Shown one piece after another: positions 33,826 through 43,386 of a stretch of DNA of 64,000 bases. How positions within the stretch are numbered: the stretch's first letter is position 1; each line of letters opens with the position of its first letter. The translations under genes and the position numbers were made by a program. Source of the DNA: Flavobacteriaceae bacterium 3519-10 (GTDB taxonomy: Bacteria; Bacteroidota; Bacteroidia; Flavobacteriales; Weeksellaceae); assembly GCA_000023725.1 (NCBI GenBank), contig CP001673.1:1188342-1252341 (forward strand). The letters are read 5' to 3'. A model generated the notes under the pieces. That model searched no databases. It was not told where the DNA came from and saw nothing but the letters and a program-made list of their open reading frames with translations.

Positions 33826-33840
33826 GTTACAGTAGATAAT
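33826..33840. promoter_or_regulatory. Operator-like site 2 (dinB side)
   Basis: GTTACAGTAGATAAT agrees with palindrome 1 at 10 of 15 positions, keeping the GTTA-x-AG and ATAA blocks. It touches the first base of the dinB -7 box, where a bound repressor would block RNA polymerase. Confidence 0.4.
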
Positions 33841-33847
33841 AGTTTTG
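33840..33847 (+). promoter_or_regulatory. -7 box of dinB, very close to the start codon
   Basis: TAGTTTTG matches TAnnTTTG and ends only 4 bp before the dinB ATG, so the transcript may begin at or next to the start codon (leaderless or nearly so). Confidence 0.45.
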
Positions 33848-33851
33848 TGGC

Positions 33852-34994
33852 ATGAATCGCGCAATTGTACACATGGATCTTGATACCTTTTTTGTATCCT
33901 GCGAAAGGCTGCAGAACTCCAAACTTATTGGCGTTCCTGTAATCGTGGGCGGTGGCGACCGCGGGGTGGTGACGTCGTGTTCCTATGAAGCAAGATATTT
34001 CGGCGTGCGGTCTGCCATGCCGATCAAAATGGCGATGCGGCTTTGCCCGCAGGCAAAAGTGGTGCGCGGCGATTACGAGAATTACTCGAAACTTTCGCAC
34101 GACGTTACCGAAATCATTCAGGAAAAAGCCCCGGTTCTGGAGAAAGCCAGTATTGATGAATTTTATCTGGACTTATCCGGAATGGACAGGTTTTTCGGGT
34201 GTTACCAATGGACCCGCGAAATTGCCGAATCGGTGAAGAAAAATACCGGTCTGCCCATCAGTTTCGCGCTGTCTACCAATAAAACGGTTTCCAAGATCGG
34301 CACCGGAGAGGCCAAACCACTCGGACGGCTTGAAATTAAAGGCAATTTAGTGCAGCCTTTTCTTAATCCGCTTTCGATAAGAAAAATCCCGATGGTGGGA
34401 AATGCCACTTTTCAGCTCCTCTCCCGAATCGGGATCCGCAAGATCCAGACTTTATCTGAAATGCCGGTGCAGGTGCTGCAGCAAATGATCGGCAAAAACG
34501 GCACTGAACTGTGGCAGAAAGCCAACGGCATCGATGAAACTTCGGTGGTGCCTTATTCCGAAAGAAAATCGGTTTCTACGGAAACTACGTTTAGCACCGA
34601 TACGATGGATATGCCCGCACTGAAAGGAATTATTTCGGGAATGGCCGAAAAACTCGCCCATCAGCTTCGCAAAGAACAGTGGATCACTTCTACGGTGGTG
34701 CTGAAGATCCGGTATGCAAACTTCGATACCGAAACCAAACAGTGCAGAATTGCCTACACGGCCGCCGATCATACGCTGGCTCGCTGCGCGCTGGATTTGT
34801 TTGAAAAGTTATATACCCGGAGAATGAGGCTGCGGTTGGTAGGGCTGCGCTTCACGGGCCTCGTGCACGGTAATCATCAGATGAATTTATTTGAAGATAC
34901 CGAAGAACTGATGAATTTATACCAAACGATGGACAGGATCAAGAACCGTTTCGGAAGCAGGGCAGTGGGCCGTGCCTCCGGCTTCGATTTTTAA
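33852..34994 (+). CDS. dinB: Y-family translesion DNA polymerase (Pol IV/DinB)
   Basis: Error-prone polymerase of 380 aa that copies past damaged bases. Catalytic acids are present: Asp9 in HMDLDTFFVSCE and Asp101-Glu102 in SIDEFYLDLSG. Finger, palm, thumb (helix-hairpin-helix region RKIPMVGNATFQLLSRIGI) and little-finger domains follow in order. The motif QMNLF near residue 339 fits a beta-clamp-binding QxxLF site. It is followed after 24 bp by a second-type dnaE, forming a mutagenesis pair controlled by the S24 repressor. An active enzyme is expected, since all metal ligands are kept. Confidence 0.92.
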   Translation: MNRAIVHMDLDTFFVSCERLQNSKLIGVPVIVGGGDRGVVTSCSYEARYFGVRSAMPIKMAMRLCPQAKVVRGDYENYSKLSHDVTEIIQEKAPVLEKASIDEFYLDLSGMDRFFGCYQWTREIAESVKKNTGLPISFALSTNKTVSKIGTGEAKPLGRLEIKGNLVQPFLNPLSIRKIPMVGNATFQLLSRIGIRKIQTLSEMPVQVLQQMIGKNGTELWQKANGIDETSVVPYSERKSVSTETTFSTDTMDMPALKGIISGMAEKLAHQLRKEQWITSTVVLKIRYANFDTETKQCRIAYTAADHTLARCALDLFEKLYTRRMRLRLVGLRFTGLVHGNHQMNLFEDTEELMNLYQTMDRIKNRFGSRAVGRASGFDF

Positions 34995-35018
34995 TAACCT
35001 CAACCTCAACCTTACCTC

Positions 35019-38000
35019 ATGTTTATCAACTGCCATACCTATCACAGCCTGCGTTACGGAACTTTATCGGTTACAGAACTGGTAAAGCAGGCATCGGAAT
35101 GTGGCGCCGAGCAGCTTGTACTTACCGACATCAATACCGTAACGGCGGTGTATGAGTTTAAGAAAGAATGCGAAAAATTCAATATAAAACCCATTGCAGG
35201 CGTTGAGATCCGGAAAGGGAATGAACTGCTGTATATCACCATTGCGCAGGATGCAGACGGGCTGGCGGAGATCAACAGGCTGCTTACCCGCTACAACTGT
35301 GATGGGGCCGAACTTCCGCAAACTTCCCCCGATTTCAATAAAGTTACGGTAATCTATCCGCTGGAAAATATACCTGAATCTTTAAAGGAAAACGAATTCA
35401 TCGGGATAAAAGAAACCCAGCTGAATCTTCTGATCAGCCCCAAATGGCAGCGGTTTTTAAATAGAATGGTGATGCTGCACCCCGTAACCGTCAGCACTAA
35501 GAAAGAATATAATCTGCACCGGGTTTTGCGCGCCATCAGTAACAATACTTTAATTTCGAAACTTACCGAAGATGACTGCTGTGCACCCAACGAAGTTTTC
35601 AAACCGGTTGAAGAGCTTCTTGAAAGCTTTAAAATGTATCCCCAAATTATAGAAAACACCCAACGCATCCTTGATTTCTGTTCATTTGAATTTGATTTTA
35701 AGAAACCTAAAAACCGCACTTTTTTTACCGGCAACAAAGCTTCAGACGCTCAGCTTTTGAGAAAACTCGCCTATGAAGGCCTTAAGAAAAGATATCCCGA
35801 GGAAAGCGAGGCCGTTTTAAAAAGAACAGAAAAGGAGCTTAAGGTAATTGATGATCTCAACTTTTCGGGGTACTTTCTGATCACCTGGGACATTATTCAG
35901 TACAGCAAAAGCCGCGGTTTTATGCATGTTGGCCGGGGGAGCGGTGCCAACAGTATCGTAAGTTACTGCCTCGGGATTACCGATATCTGCCCCATAGAAC
36001 TCGATCTGTATTTTGAAAGATTCCTGAATATGCACCGCAAAAGTCCACCCGATTTCGATATCGACTGGAGCTGGAAGGAACGCGACGAAATCTTAAACTA
36101 TATTTTCGGGAAATACGGAAAAGACCACGTAGCTTTTTGCGGCACCAATGTGGAATTTAAGTACCGTTCGATCTTTCGCGAAGTAGGAAAAGCATTTGGT
36201 CTGCCCAAAGAAGAACTCGACGCGCTTGCTACAAAACCTATGGACACTCACGATACCAATTCGGTGGTGAAACTCGTACATAAATACGGACAGTTGCTCG
36301 AAAAATTCCCGAACCAGCGAAGCATGCACTCATGCGGGATCCTGATTTCCGAAGAACCGATCACCAACTATACCGCCCTCGAAATGCCGCCAAAAGGCTT
36401 TGCGATTGTGCAGTTCGATATGCATGTGGCAGAAGACATCGGTTTCGAAAAATTCGATATCCTTTCGCAGCGCGGGTTGGGCACCATTAACGATACCGTG
36501 AAACTTATTCAGAAAAACCGCGGCATCACCGTTGATATTGATGATACCCACACGTTCAAGAACGATCAAAACTGCAATGCGTACCTCAGTATCGGCAAAA
36601 CGATCGGCTGTTTTTATATTGAAAGTCCGGCGATGCGCGGGCTTTTGCGGAGGCTGAAATGCGATAATTATAAAACCCTGGTGGCGGCTTCATCCATTAT
36701 CCGGCCCGGCGTAGCCCAAAGCGGGATGATGAAGGAATATATTTTCAGGCACAATAACCCTACACAGTTCGAGTATTTCCATGATGTCTTTAAAGAGCAT
36801 CTGGGCGAAACCTACGGCATTATGGTCTATCAGGAAGATGTAATTAAGATTGCGCTTCATTTCGGCGGACTTTCCGCGGATGACGGCGATATCTTAAGAC
36901 GTGCAATGAGTGGAAAGGGCAGGTCCTTAGCCGCACTTCAGAAAGTAAAAGATCATTTTTTTGAATCCTGCCGGGAAAAAGGTCATCCCGAAAAACTCTC
37001 GCAGGAAGTCTACCGCCAGATCGAGTCTTTTGCAGGCTATTCTTTCTGTAAAGCGCACTCGGCTTCGTATGCCGTAGAAAGTTACCAGAGCCTGTACCTT
37101 AAAGTATATTATCCGGTGGAGTTTATGGTTTCGGCCATCAACAATGGCGGTGGATTCTACAGAACTGAGGTGTATGTACATGAATGCAGGATGTCCGGTG
37201 GCGTCATTCATAACCCATGTGTGAATAAAAGCGGTGTTGAAACCACCGTTTTTGGCGTGGATGTGTATCTGGGTTTTATGCATATCGAAAACCTGGAGTC
37301 GGGCATGGCCTGTTTCATTTTTGATGAACGCATACGGAACGGTGCTTACACATCGCTCGAAAATTTTATCAAGCGCGTACCGGTGGGCATCGAAACTTTG
37401 CAGACTTTAATATTTGTGGGCGGTTTCCGTTTTACCGGAAAACAGAAAAATGAACTGCTGATTGAGGCGCGACTGCTGATGATCAGTTTTAAACCCCAGA
37501 ACAGGTTGCCGTCTTTTTTTGAAACCCCGGTTCAGGAGTACGAACTTCCCAACCTCAAACGGAACCGTTTCGAAGATGCTTTTGATGAGATCGAAATCCT
37601 GGGTTTCGCCGTTTCGTGCAGTCCATTTGAGTTGCTGCAGACCAAATACCGTGGCGGCGTGAGGGCGATGGATTTAATTAAATTCCATAAAAAACAGGTA
37701 AAGATGCTGGCCTATCTGATCTCCAGAAAGCATGTCCCCACCACAAAAGGAACCATGTTTTTCGGCACCTGGATCGATGCTGACGGCAATTATTTCGACA
37801 CCGCACACTTCCCGGATAACCTGCAGAAATATCCGTTTCAGGGTGGGGGGTGCTATCTGCTGCTGGGTTTGGTGGAAGTTGATTTTCATTTCCCTACAAT
37901 CACGATCCTGAAAATGGCTAAGATGCCGTTTATCCCCGATCCGAGATATGCTGAAGATCAGGAGAAAGCATTTGAAGTTCATAAAAAAATCAATGAAGAT

Positions 38001-38072
38001 GTGAGCATGACGTGGCGCCAACCGTATCCGCAGGAAAAAGAAATTGGGTTGCCACGGTATAAAATGGTGTAA
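35019..38072 (+). CDS. dnaE2: Error-prone-type DNA polymerase III alpha subunit (DnaE2-like)
   Basis: C-family polymerase of 1017 aa. It begins with a PHP domain (MFINCHTYHSLRYGTLS, LVLTDINTV), then palm, thumb and fingers: GRGSGANSIVSYCLGIT and PPDFDIDW with catalytic Asp345 and Asp347, and the helix-hairpin-helix region after SFAGYSFCKAHSASYA. The replicative DnaE of Bacteroidota is much longer (about 1400-1500 aa), so this is a second, specialised copy. Cotranscription with dinB recalls the imuB-dnaE2 mutasome, but dinB here keeps its active site and no imuA-like gene is present. Confidence 0.88.
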   Translation: MFINCHTYHSLRYGTLSVTELVKQASECGAEQLVLTDINTVTAVYEFKKECEKFNIKPIAGVEIRKGNELLYITIAQDADGLAEINRLLTRYNCDGAELPQTSPDFNKVTVIYPLENIPESLKENEFIGIKETQLNLLISPKWQRFLNRMVMLHPVTVSTKKEYNLHRVLRAISNNTLISKLTEDDCCAPNEVFKPVEELLESFKMYPQIIENTQRILDFCSFEFDFKKPKNRTFFTGNKASDAQLLRKLAYEGLKKRYPEESEAVLKRTEKELKVIDDLNFSGYFLITWDIIQYSKSRGFMHVGRGSGANSIVSYCLGITDICPIELDLYFERFLNMHRKSPPDFDIDWSWKERDEILNYIFGKYGKDHVAFCGTNVEFKYRSIFREVGKAFGLPKEELDALATKPMDTHDTNSVVKLVHKYGQLLEKFPNQRSMHSCGILISEEPITNYTALEMPPKGFAIVQFDMHVAEDIGFEKFDILSQRGLGTINDTVKLIQKNRGITVDIDDTHTFKNDQNCNAYLSIGKTIGCFYIESPAMRGLLRRLKCDNYKTLVAASSIIRPGVAQSGMMKEYIFRHNNPTQFEYFHDVFKEHLGETYGIMVYQEDVIKIALHFGGLSADDGDILRRAMSGKGRSLAALQKVKDHFFESCREKGHPEKLSQEVYRQIESFAGYSFCKAHSASYAVESYQSLYLKVYYPVEFMVSAINNGGGFYRTEVYVHECRMSGGVIHNPCVNKSGVETTVFGVDVYLGFMHIENLESGMACFIFDERIRNGAYTSLENFIKRVPVGIETLQTLIFVGGFRFTGKQKNELLIEARLLMISFKPQNRLPSFFETPVQEYELPNLKRNRFEDAFDEIEILGFAVSCSPFELLQTKYRGGVRAMDLIKFHKKQVKMLAYLISRKHVPTTKGTMFFGTWIDADGNYFDTAHFPDNLQKYPFQGGGCYLLLGLVEVDFHFPTITILKMAKMPFIPDPRYAEDQEKAFEVHKKINEDVSMTWRQPYPQEKEIGLPRYKMV

Positions 38073-38161
38073 AAAGGGGTGTTCTGAGGGCGCAGTCCGC
38101 TCATTTTAGAAAAAAAAAGAATGAAACAGCAATACCGATTTCTACCTGAAGACCAAATAAT

Positions 38162-38169
38162 TATCTTTG
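38162..38169 (+). promoter_or_regulatory. -7 box of the AraC-type regulator gene
   Basis: TATCTTTG fits TAnnTTTG and ends 16 bp before the TTG start codon at 38186, supporting that start. Confidence 0.45.
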
Positions 38170-38185
38170 CTTAAAATGTAAACTT

Positions 38186-39019
38186 TTGGAATACCCGATC
38201 CGGATCTTTAATGCTGAGAATATTTTTGAATTTATTGCAGTAGGCAGGCCGCATCATCCTAAAACACCGGCATTCCTGATTCTGAAAAAAGGAAAGCTCG
38301 TTTTTACAGAAGGTCTGAACAGCATTGAACTGCACGAAAACTGCGTCGCCCTGATTGATTCGCGGCGAGTTTACGAACTCCAGGAAATAAGCGAAAATCC
38401 GGAAATACTTATGATCGCCTTTGCGCGCGAATACACCGAAAAGCTTCCCCTCAAGATCAACCGGCTGAACGCCTTTGTCTATTTCCGGAACGAGCTGGTG
38501 CGTCATTTTTGTCTGGACCCAAAACCATTTTCGAGGATGTGGAACAACGCAGAACTTTTGCAGAGCATCCTTGAAAGTGAAGACCCTTCCGCCAACCGGG
38601 AGGAGATTATAAGGCATCTTTTCTCTTCCGCCGTGTATCTGTTTGGCGATATTATTTCTCAGAACGCTGTTTTTTCGAAAGAAAAAGTGTCGCGCAAACA
38701 GCAGATCACGCTGCAGTTTCTGAAAGACGTAGGCGAACACTATCTGGAAGAGCGCGAAGTGACCTGGTATGCTGAAAAGCAGTTTATTACTTCCAGACAT
38801 CTTACGGCTATTTTAAAGCAGGTGACCGGCCAAACGGCCGGACAGATTATTGCGGCCTATGTAATGAAAGAAGCAAAAGCGCTGTTGTCGTCCACAGACA
38901 AGAGTATATACGAGATTTCTTCGGATCTTAAATTCAGCGACCAATATTCGTTCAGCCATTTTTTCAAAAAGCACGGCGTCGAAAGTCCAGCGGCCTACCG
39001 TAGGCGTTTCCAGAACTGA
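38186..39019 (+). CDS. AraC-family transcriptional regulator of the efflux operon
   Basis: Regulator of 277 aa. The first 150 residues form a cupin-like sensor region (FLILKKGKLVFTEG, NCVALIDSRRVYEL). The last 100 are a double helix-turn-helix: TWYAEKQFITSRHLTAILKQVTGQTAGQII and YEISSDLKFSDQYSFSHFFKKHGVESPAAYRR. The start codon is TTG. It is divergent from nothing but directly precedes, on the same strand and 91 bp away, the TolC/HlyD/MFS operon, which has its own promoter, so it probably controls those genes. Confidence 0.88.
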   Translation: MEYPIRIFNAENIFEFIAVGRPHHPKTPAFLILKKGKLVFTEGLNSIELHENCVALIDSRRVYELQEISENPEILMIAFAREYTEKLPLKINRLNAFVYFRNELVRHFCLDPKPFSRMWNNAELLQSILESEDPSANREEIIRHLFSSAVYLFGDIISQNAVFSKEKVSRKQQITLQFLKDVGEHYLEEREVTWYAEKQFITSRHLTAILKQVTGQTAGQIIAAYVMKEAKALLSSTDKSIYEISSDLKFSDQYSFSHFFKKHGVESPAAYRRRFQN

Positions 39020-39079
39020 ATCTTACTTTCAGACATTTTATTCGTTCATTCCGTCATTTTCACGGCTTTCATATCCAGG

Positions 39080-39087
39080 TACCTTTG
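39080..39087 (+). promoter_or_regulatory. -7 box of the efflux operon
   Basis: TACCTTTG matches TAnnTTTG, 23 bp before the ATG of the TolC-like gene, showing that the efflux operon has a promoter separate from that of araC. Confidence 0.5.
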
Positions 39088-39110
39088 CCCCGTCCAAATA
39101 CCTAAAGAAT

Positions 39111-40421
39111 ATGAAACTGAAAACAAGAACGACTTTATTATTGCTGAGTCTGTTTTTTTTCCAGGTCAACGCGCAAACCACGGAACGCACTTTAATGCTG
39201 AACGAAGTGGTGCAGATGGCACTCGAAAATCATACGCAGCTTAAGCTTTCATCACAAAACATACTCATTGCCCGCCAGCAGACAAAAACTGCGGAACTGC
39301 AGAAGCTGCCCAACATTACCGCATCTGCAAACGCTTTTTATCTGGGCGACGCGCTGATCCTCGACAAAGACCTTTCTAAGATAGCGACCGTCGGCATGCC
39401 GCACTTTGGCAATACCTATAGCCTCCAGGCGTCGGAACTTATCTATAAAGGGGGGCTCGTAAAAAAATCGATTGAAGTTTCGGAACTGCGCGAACAGCTT
39501 GCCGAACTGGATCTTGAAAAAGATGAGCAGAATATAAAGTTTCTTGTGATGTCGAATTATCTCGATATTCAAAAGATCATTAACCAAAAAAATGTATTTC
39601 TGAATAACCGAAAACTCGCAACTGAACGTCTGGAGAACGTAAAGAAATTCTACAAGCAGGGCATGGTAACGAGAAATGAGATCATCCGTGGCGAGCTGCT
39701 GCTGAAGAATCTGGAGCAGGGAATTCTGACGCTGGACAATAACCGTGCTGCGTTAAACTATCAGCTGGCAACGGCTGTAGGTCTTTCGCCCGACATTCTT
39801 ATTGTGCCTACTGCATCTTTCAGCGAAGCAGCGGCAGACACGGGACTGGGTTATTATTTAGACCGGGCTCATCAAAACCATCCGGTCTTAAAATATGCGC
39901 AAACCGGAATTGAAATGGCCAACAAAAATATTGAAATCATCAATACGGATAAGAAACCCACTATTGCGGCCTTCGGGGGCTACGATATGGCAAGGCCGGT
40001 TACAAGCTCCCTTCCGGCGCAGGATTTTTACACCAATACCTGGCAGGCAGGACTAAGCATCAGTTATAACATCGACAATCTTTATAAAACCAAAGAAAAA
40101 GAGCAGATAGGGAAACTGCAGCTCAGCCAGGCCAGGAACGCGCTTGCGCTGCAGCAGGAAAACCTAGATGTGCAGACCAACGCGGCTTATCTTAAATGGC
40201 AGGAAGCTATACAGCAGGCACGCCTAAGCAAGGAAAGTGAGGATCTTGCCAGTGAAAACTACAGGATCATTGAAGCCAAATACCTCAACCAACTCGCGCT
40301 GCAGGCCGACATGATTGATGCAAGCAATGCCAAACTTGAAGCCGAGCTTCAGTACGCCAACAGCGAGATCAACGTGCAGTACCAGTATTATAACCTTATG
40401 AAAACAACAGGAACTTTATAA
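39111..40421 (+). CDS. TolC-family outer-membrane efflux protein
   Basis: Outer-membrane channel of 436 aa with a signal peptide (1-21, FFQVNAQ) and two copies of the long-helix OEP domain (LNEVVQMALENHTQLKLSSQN; YYLDRAHQNHPVLKYAQTGIEMANKNIEI). It is the outer part of a tripartite exporter with the HlyD-type and MFS proteins encoded 15 bp and 0 bp further on. The lack of a lipobox separates it from the OprM/NodT lipoproteins. Confidence 0.92.
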   Translation: MKLKTRTTLLLLSLFFFQVNAQTTERTLMLNEVVQMALENHTQLKLSSQNILIARQQTKTAELQKLPNITASANAFYLGDALILDKDLSKIATVGMPHFGNTYSLQASELIYKGGLVKKSIEVSELREQLAELDLEKDEQNIKFLVMSNYLDIQKIINQKNVFLNNRKLATERLENVKKFYKQGMVTRNEIIRGELLLKNLEQGILTLDNNRAALNYQLATAVGLSPDILIVPTASFSEAAADTGLGYYLDRAHQNHPVLKYAQTGIEMANKNIEIINTDKKPTIAAFGGYDMARPVTSSLPAQDFYTNTWQAGLSISYNIDNLYKTKEKEQIGKLQLSQARNALALQQENLDVQTNAAYLKWQEAIQQARLSKESEDLASENYRIIEAKYLNQLALQADMIDASNAKLEAELQYANSEINVQYQYYNLMKTTGTL

Positions 40422-40436
40422 AATAAAATCACAGCG

Positions 40437-41591
40437 ATGTCAGAACAAACTCCCGAAAACGAAAATATCATCCAGCCCGAATCCGAAGTAAAGGTTTCAC
40501 ACAAAAAACACGACCAAAAACCGCAGCCGCCCACGAAAAAGCCTAACAAAAAAAGCAATAAAGTAAAAACAACGGTGATCAATCTGCTCGTTTTTGCCAT
40601 TGCGGCGGGCGGTTTCTATTGGCTGGTGAAACACTATTTTCACCTGAACGACGATAACTTTACCAACTCCGCGCAGGTAGAAGAATTCATCAATCCGGTA
40701 AACACACGCGTTGCAGGATATATTAAAGAAATAAAATACAGTGAGCATGAGGCTGTGAAAAAAGGGGACACGCTTGTAATTCTGGATGACCGCGAACTCC
40801 GCACCCAGCTGGCACAGGCAGAAGCAGCATGGCAGAACGCGCTGGCTTCCCGGGAAGTTACATCGTCTTCGGTAAATACAGTTTCAAATAACGTGAACGT
40901 AGCCAATGCGAACATCGCCGGAGCCAAAGCCCGGTTATGGAATGCGGAACAGAACATGAACCGCTACAAAAACCTGCTGGCTTCAGAAGCAGTTACCCGC
41001 CAGCAATATGATCAGGTAAAGACTGAATACGATGCCACCAGAGCGGCGTATGAAACCCTGCTGAGCCAGAAAAACTCAGCAAATCTCGCCACCGGCGAGA
41101 CCCGAAGCCGCCTTGGAGTGAATGATGCCGAGATCAAACGCACTTCCGCAATGCTTGATATGGCCAGAATCAACCTTTCGTACGCTGTGATCACCGCACC
41201 TTACGACGGCGTGATGGGCAGAAGGCTGATCAACGAAGGGCAACTTGTGCAGCCCGGGCAACAGCTTGGCACTATCGTGCTGAACGGCCAGAAATGGATT
41301 ACCGCTAACTTCCTCGAAAGCCAGATGCCGCGCGTAAAAATCGGCGAAAAGATGAATATTACGGTAGATGCTTTAGACGGTAAGAAATTCATCGGTACAG
41401 TGGCGGCTATCTCGGCTGCTACAGGATCGAAATATTCAAATGTTCCGGTTGATAATTCCACAGGTAACTTTGTTAAAGTACAGCAGCGGATTCCGGTTAG
41501 GATTGAATTTACCGCAGATAATAAAAAGGAAGATTTGGCTCAGCTTCGTGCCGGGATGAATGTGAGCGTGACTTTAAATAAACCGGAATAA
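40437..41591 (+). CDS. HlyD/EmrA-family membrane fusion protein
   Basis: Periplasmic adaptor of 384 aa. A Lys-rich cytosolic start (about 1-42) precedes one membrane helix (43-65, VINLLVFAIAAGGFYWLVKHYF), then a lipoyl-like half-motif (NPVNTRVAGYIKEIKYSEHEAVKKGDTLVILDDREL), a helical hairpin, the second half (LSYAVITAPYDGVMGRRLINEGQLVQPGQQL) and a beta-barrel. This is the EmrA arrangement. Its stop overlaps the MFS gene start by one base. Confidence 0.93.
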   Translation: MSEQTPENENIIQPESEVKVSHKKHDQKPQPPTKKPNKKSNKVKTTVINLLVFAIAAGGFYWLVKHYFHLNDDNFTNSAQVEEFINPVNTRVAGYIKEIKYSEHEAVKKGDTLVILDDRELRTQLAQAEAAWQNALASREVTSSSVNTVSNNVNVANANIAGAKARLWNAEQNMNRYKNLLASEAVTRQQYDQVKTEYDATRAAYETLLSQKNSANLATGETRSRLGVNDAEIKRTSAMLDMARINLSYAVITAPYDGVMGRRLINEGQLVQPGQQLGTIVLNGQKWITANFLESQMPRVKIGEKMNITVDALDGKKFIGTVAAISAATGSKYSNVPVDNSTGNFVKVQQRIPVRIEFTADNKKEDLAQLRAGMNVSVTLNKPE

Positions 41592-43204
41592 TGTCGGATT
41601 ACAACAAGGGGCTGTTTAAAAGTTGGGTGCCAAAACCGGTGCAGCTCTTACTTATTCTGATATTCACCATTCTGATTATGTCGCTGAATCCGGTGAACAG
41701 CGGGAATATCAGTATGATGGTCGGCGATCTCGGCATCGTGCCCGATTATCTGATGATGGCCAATTTTGCTTCTTTTATCGGAATGGCCACCGCCATGCCG
41801 CTTGTGCTGAGGGTAAAGATGAGATTCCGGACTAAAGAAATCATGGTAACTTCACTTTCCGTATCGGCACTACTGTCTTTCGTGATCGGTACAACCAATG
41901 TTCCCGAGATCATTATTGCTTCATCATTTATCATGGGATTTTTCAAGATGTTCATGATGATGGAGTTTATCCTGCCCTTAATGTTCATTCTAAGTCCGGA
42001 TGGCAAACGGGGGCGTTTTTACGCTATATTTTATCCTTTTTCGATCGTGACGGGAAATGTTGCCGGCTACTACCTTTCCAAATTAGCTTACCATACCACC
42101 TGGCAGTATCCGCACTTCCTAACGGCAGGGGTTTGTCTTATACTTTTAATGACTGCGGTGATCTTCCAGCACAATCAGCGTTTTGCACGCAAGATGCCCT
42201 TCTCGCAGATCGACTGGCTGAGTATGACCTTTTTTGCCGCTACATTTCTCTGTATGGCGTACTTTCTTTCGTTCGGCAAAACGCTCAACTGGTTCGAGGC
42301 GCCAGCCATCCGCGTTTCATTTTGGGGTACGCTCATCAGTTTTGTGCTGCTTGCGCTGCGGCAGCTTACCCTTAAGCGAAGATATATCTCATTTGGCATC
42401 TTCACCAGAAGCAATGTGCAGAGCGGTTTGCTGATGCTTTTATTTACGGGTGTATTCCTTGGTGCGAGTTCGCTCCAGAGTTCATTTGCCGTGGGAGTTT
42501 TGGGCTACGACATGGTCACCAATGCATCTCTTAATATAATGATGGTTCCCGGCGTGATTTTGGCCGGAGTAATTGCCTTCTATTGGTTTAAGGCAGAGCG
42601 GTCGCTGAAAATGTTTATTTTTTCAGGTATTGCAGCCTTTTTCCTCAACAGCGTGATGATGTATTTTATGATGGTGCCTGAACTCAGTTATGAAAGCTGG
42701 CTGCTGCCGATGGTACTGAAAGGTTACGGCCTTAGTGCGCTGTTCATCGCCGTATGGTTTTATACGCTCGATAAACTCGAAATGGAATCGATGCTTCAGG
42801 CTATGGGACTCATCCTCGTATTCCGGAGTTTTGTGGCGACGGCCGTATTTGCATCGTTCTTTTCGTGGCTGCAGTATCAGTTCCAGTGGGAGAGTGTGAA
42901 TAACCTTGCGGTTTACCTCGACGGGAATTTAATGTCGGCACAGTCGGCTTTATCGGGTTACAAAAGTATACAGCTTAACGCGATCCTCTCCGCCAACAAA
43001 AAGGTGTACGGCCTGATCTGCATTGCGGCCATCGGGATGATGATCTATGTACTTCAGCATCATTTCGGAAGACTGAGATTCTCGAGGTTCCGCTGGACAA
43101 AAGCCAGATTTACCGGCGCTCTGCGCGATAGAAGGGCAGGCAAAATAAAAATTCTGCGCGAAAGGGTGGAAGAAGTAGAAGACGCGGCGGGCGCAGCATT
43201 CTGA
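41591..43204 (+). CDS. MFS drug transporter (DHA2/EmrB type)
   Basis: Inner-membrane proton-driven exporter of 537 aa with about 14 predicted helices, as in the EmrB/QacA group. After the last helix (VYGLICIAAIGMMIYVLQ) comes a basic tail of about 50 residues ending in an acidic stretch. Motif C-like Gly/Pro runs are weak, as often in Bacteroidota members. With the TolC- and EmrA-like proteins it forms a pump spanning both membranes. Substrates are unknown. Confidence 0.9.
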   Translation: MSDYNKGLFKSWVPKPVQLLLILIFTILIMSLNPVNSGNISMMVGDLGIVPDYLMMANFASFIGMATAMPLVLRVKMRFRTKEIMVTSLSVSALLSFVIGTTNVPEIIIASSFIMGFFKMFMMMEFILPLMFILSPDGKRGRFYAIFYPFSIVTGNVAGYYLSKLAYHTTWQYPHFLTAGVCLILLMTAVIFQHNQRFARKMPFSQIDWLSMTFFAATFLCMAYFLSFGKTLNWFEAPAIRVSFWGTLISFVLLALRQLTLKRRYISFGIFTRSNVQSGLLMLLFTGVFLGASSLQSSFAVGVLGYDMVTNASLNIMMVPGVILAGVIAFYWFKAERSLKMFIFSGIAAFFLNSVMMYFMMVPELSYESWLLPMVLKGYGLSALFIAVWFYTLDKLEMESMLQAMGLILVFRSFVATAVFASFFSWLQYQFQWESVNNLAVYLDGNLMSAQSALSGYKSIQLNAILSANKKVYGLICIAAIGMMIYVLQHHFGRLRFSRFRWTKARFTGALRDRRAGKIKILRERVEEVEDAAGAAF

Positions 43205-43231
43205 AATGAAATGGGTCCGCCAAACGGCACA

Positions 43232-43266
43232 AATAAAAGCAGTTCTTTTGAAAAACTGCTTTTATT
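43232..43266 (+). terminator. Terminator after the efflux operon
   Basis: AATAAAAGCAGTT (43232-43244) pairs with AACTGCTTTTATT (43254-43266), a 13-bp stem with A and T flanks that can act on both strands. It lies 28 bp after the MFS stop. Confidence 0.75.
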
Positions 43267-43386
43267 ACGTTAATAGCTGAAACGACAACTCTAAAGACTG
43301 TTGAAAAGCTACCGCAGGTTCCGTTCAAGGGGCTTTCATCTCGTGTCCTGCGGACAAGACGAAAGCTTAGTTATTAGGAGTAGATT

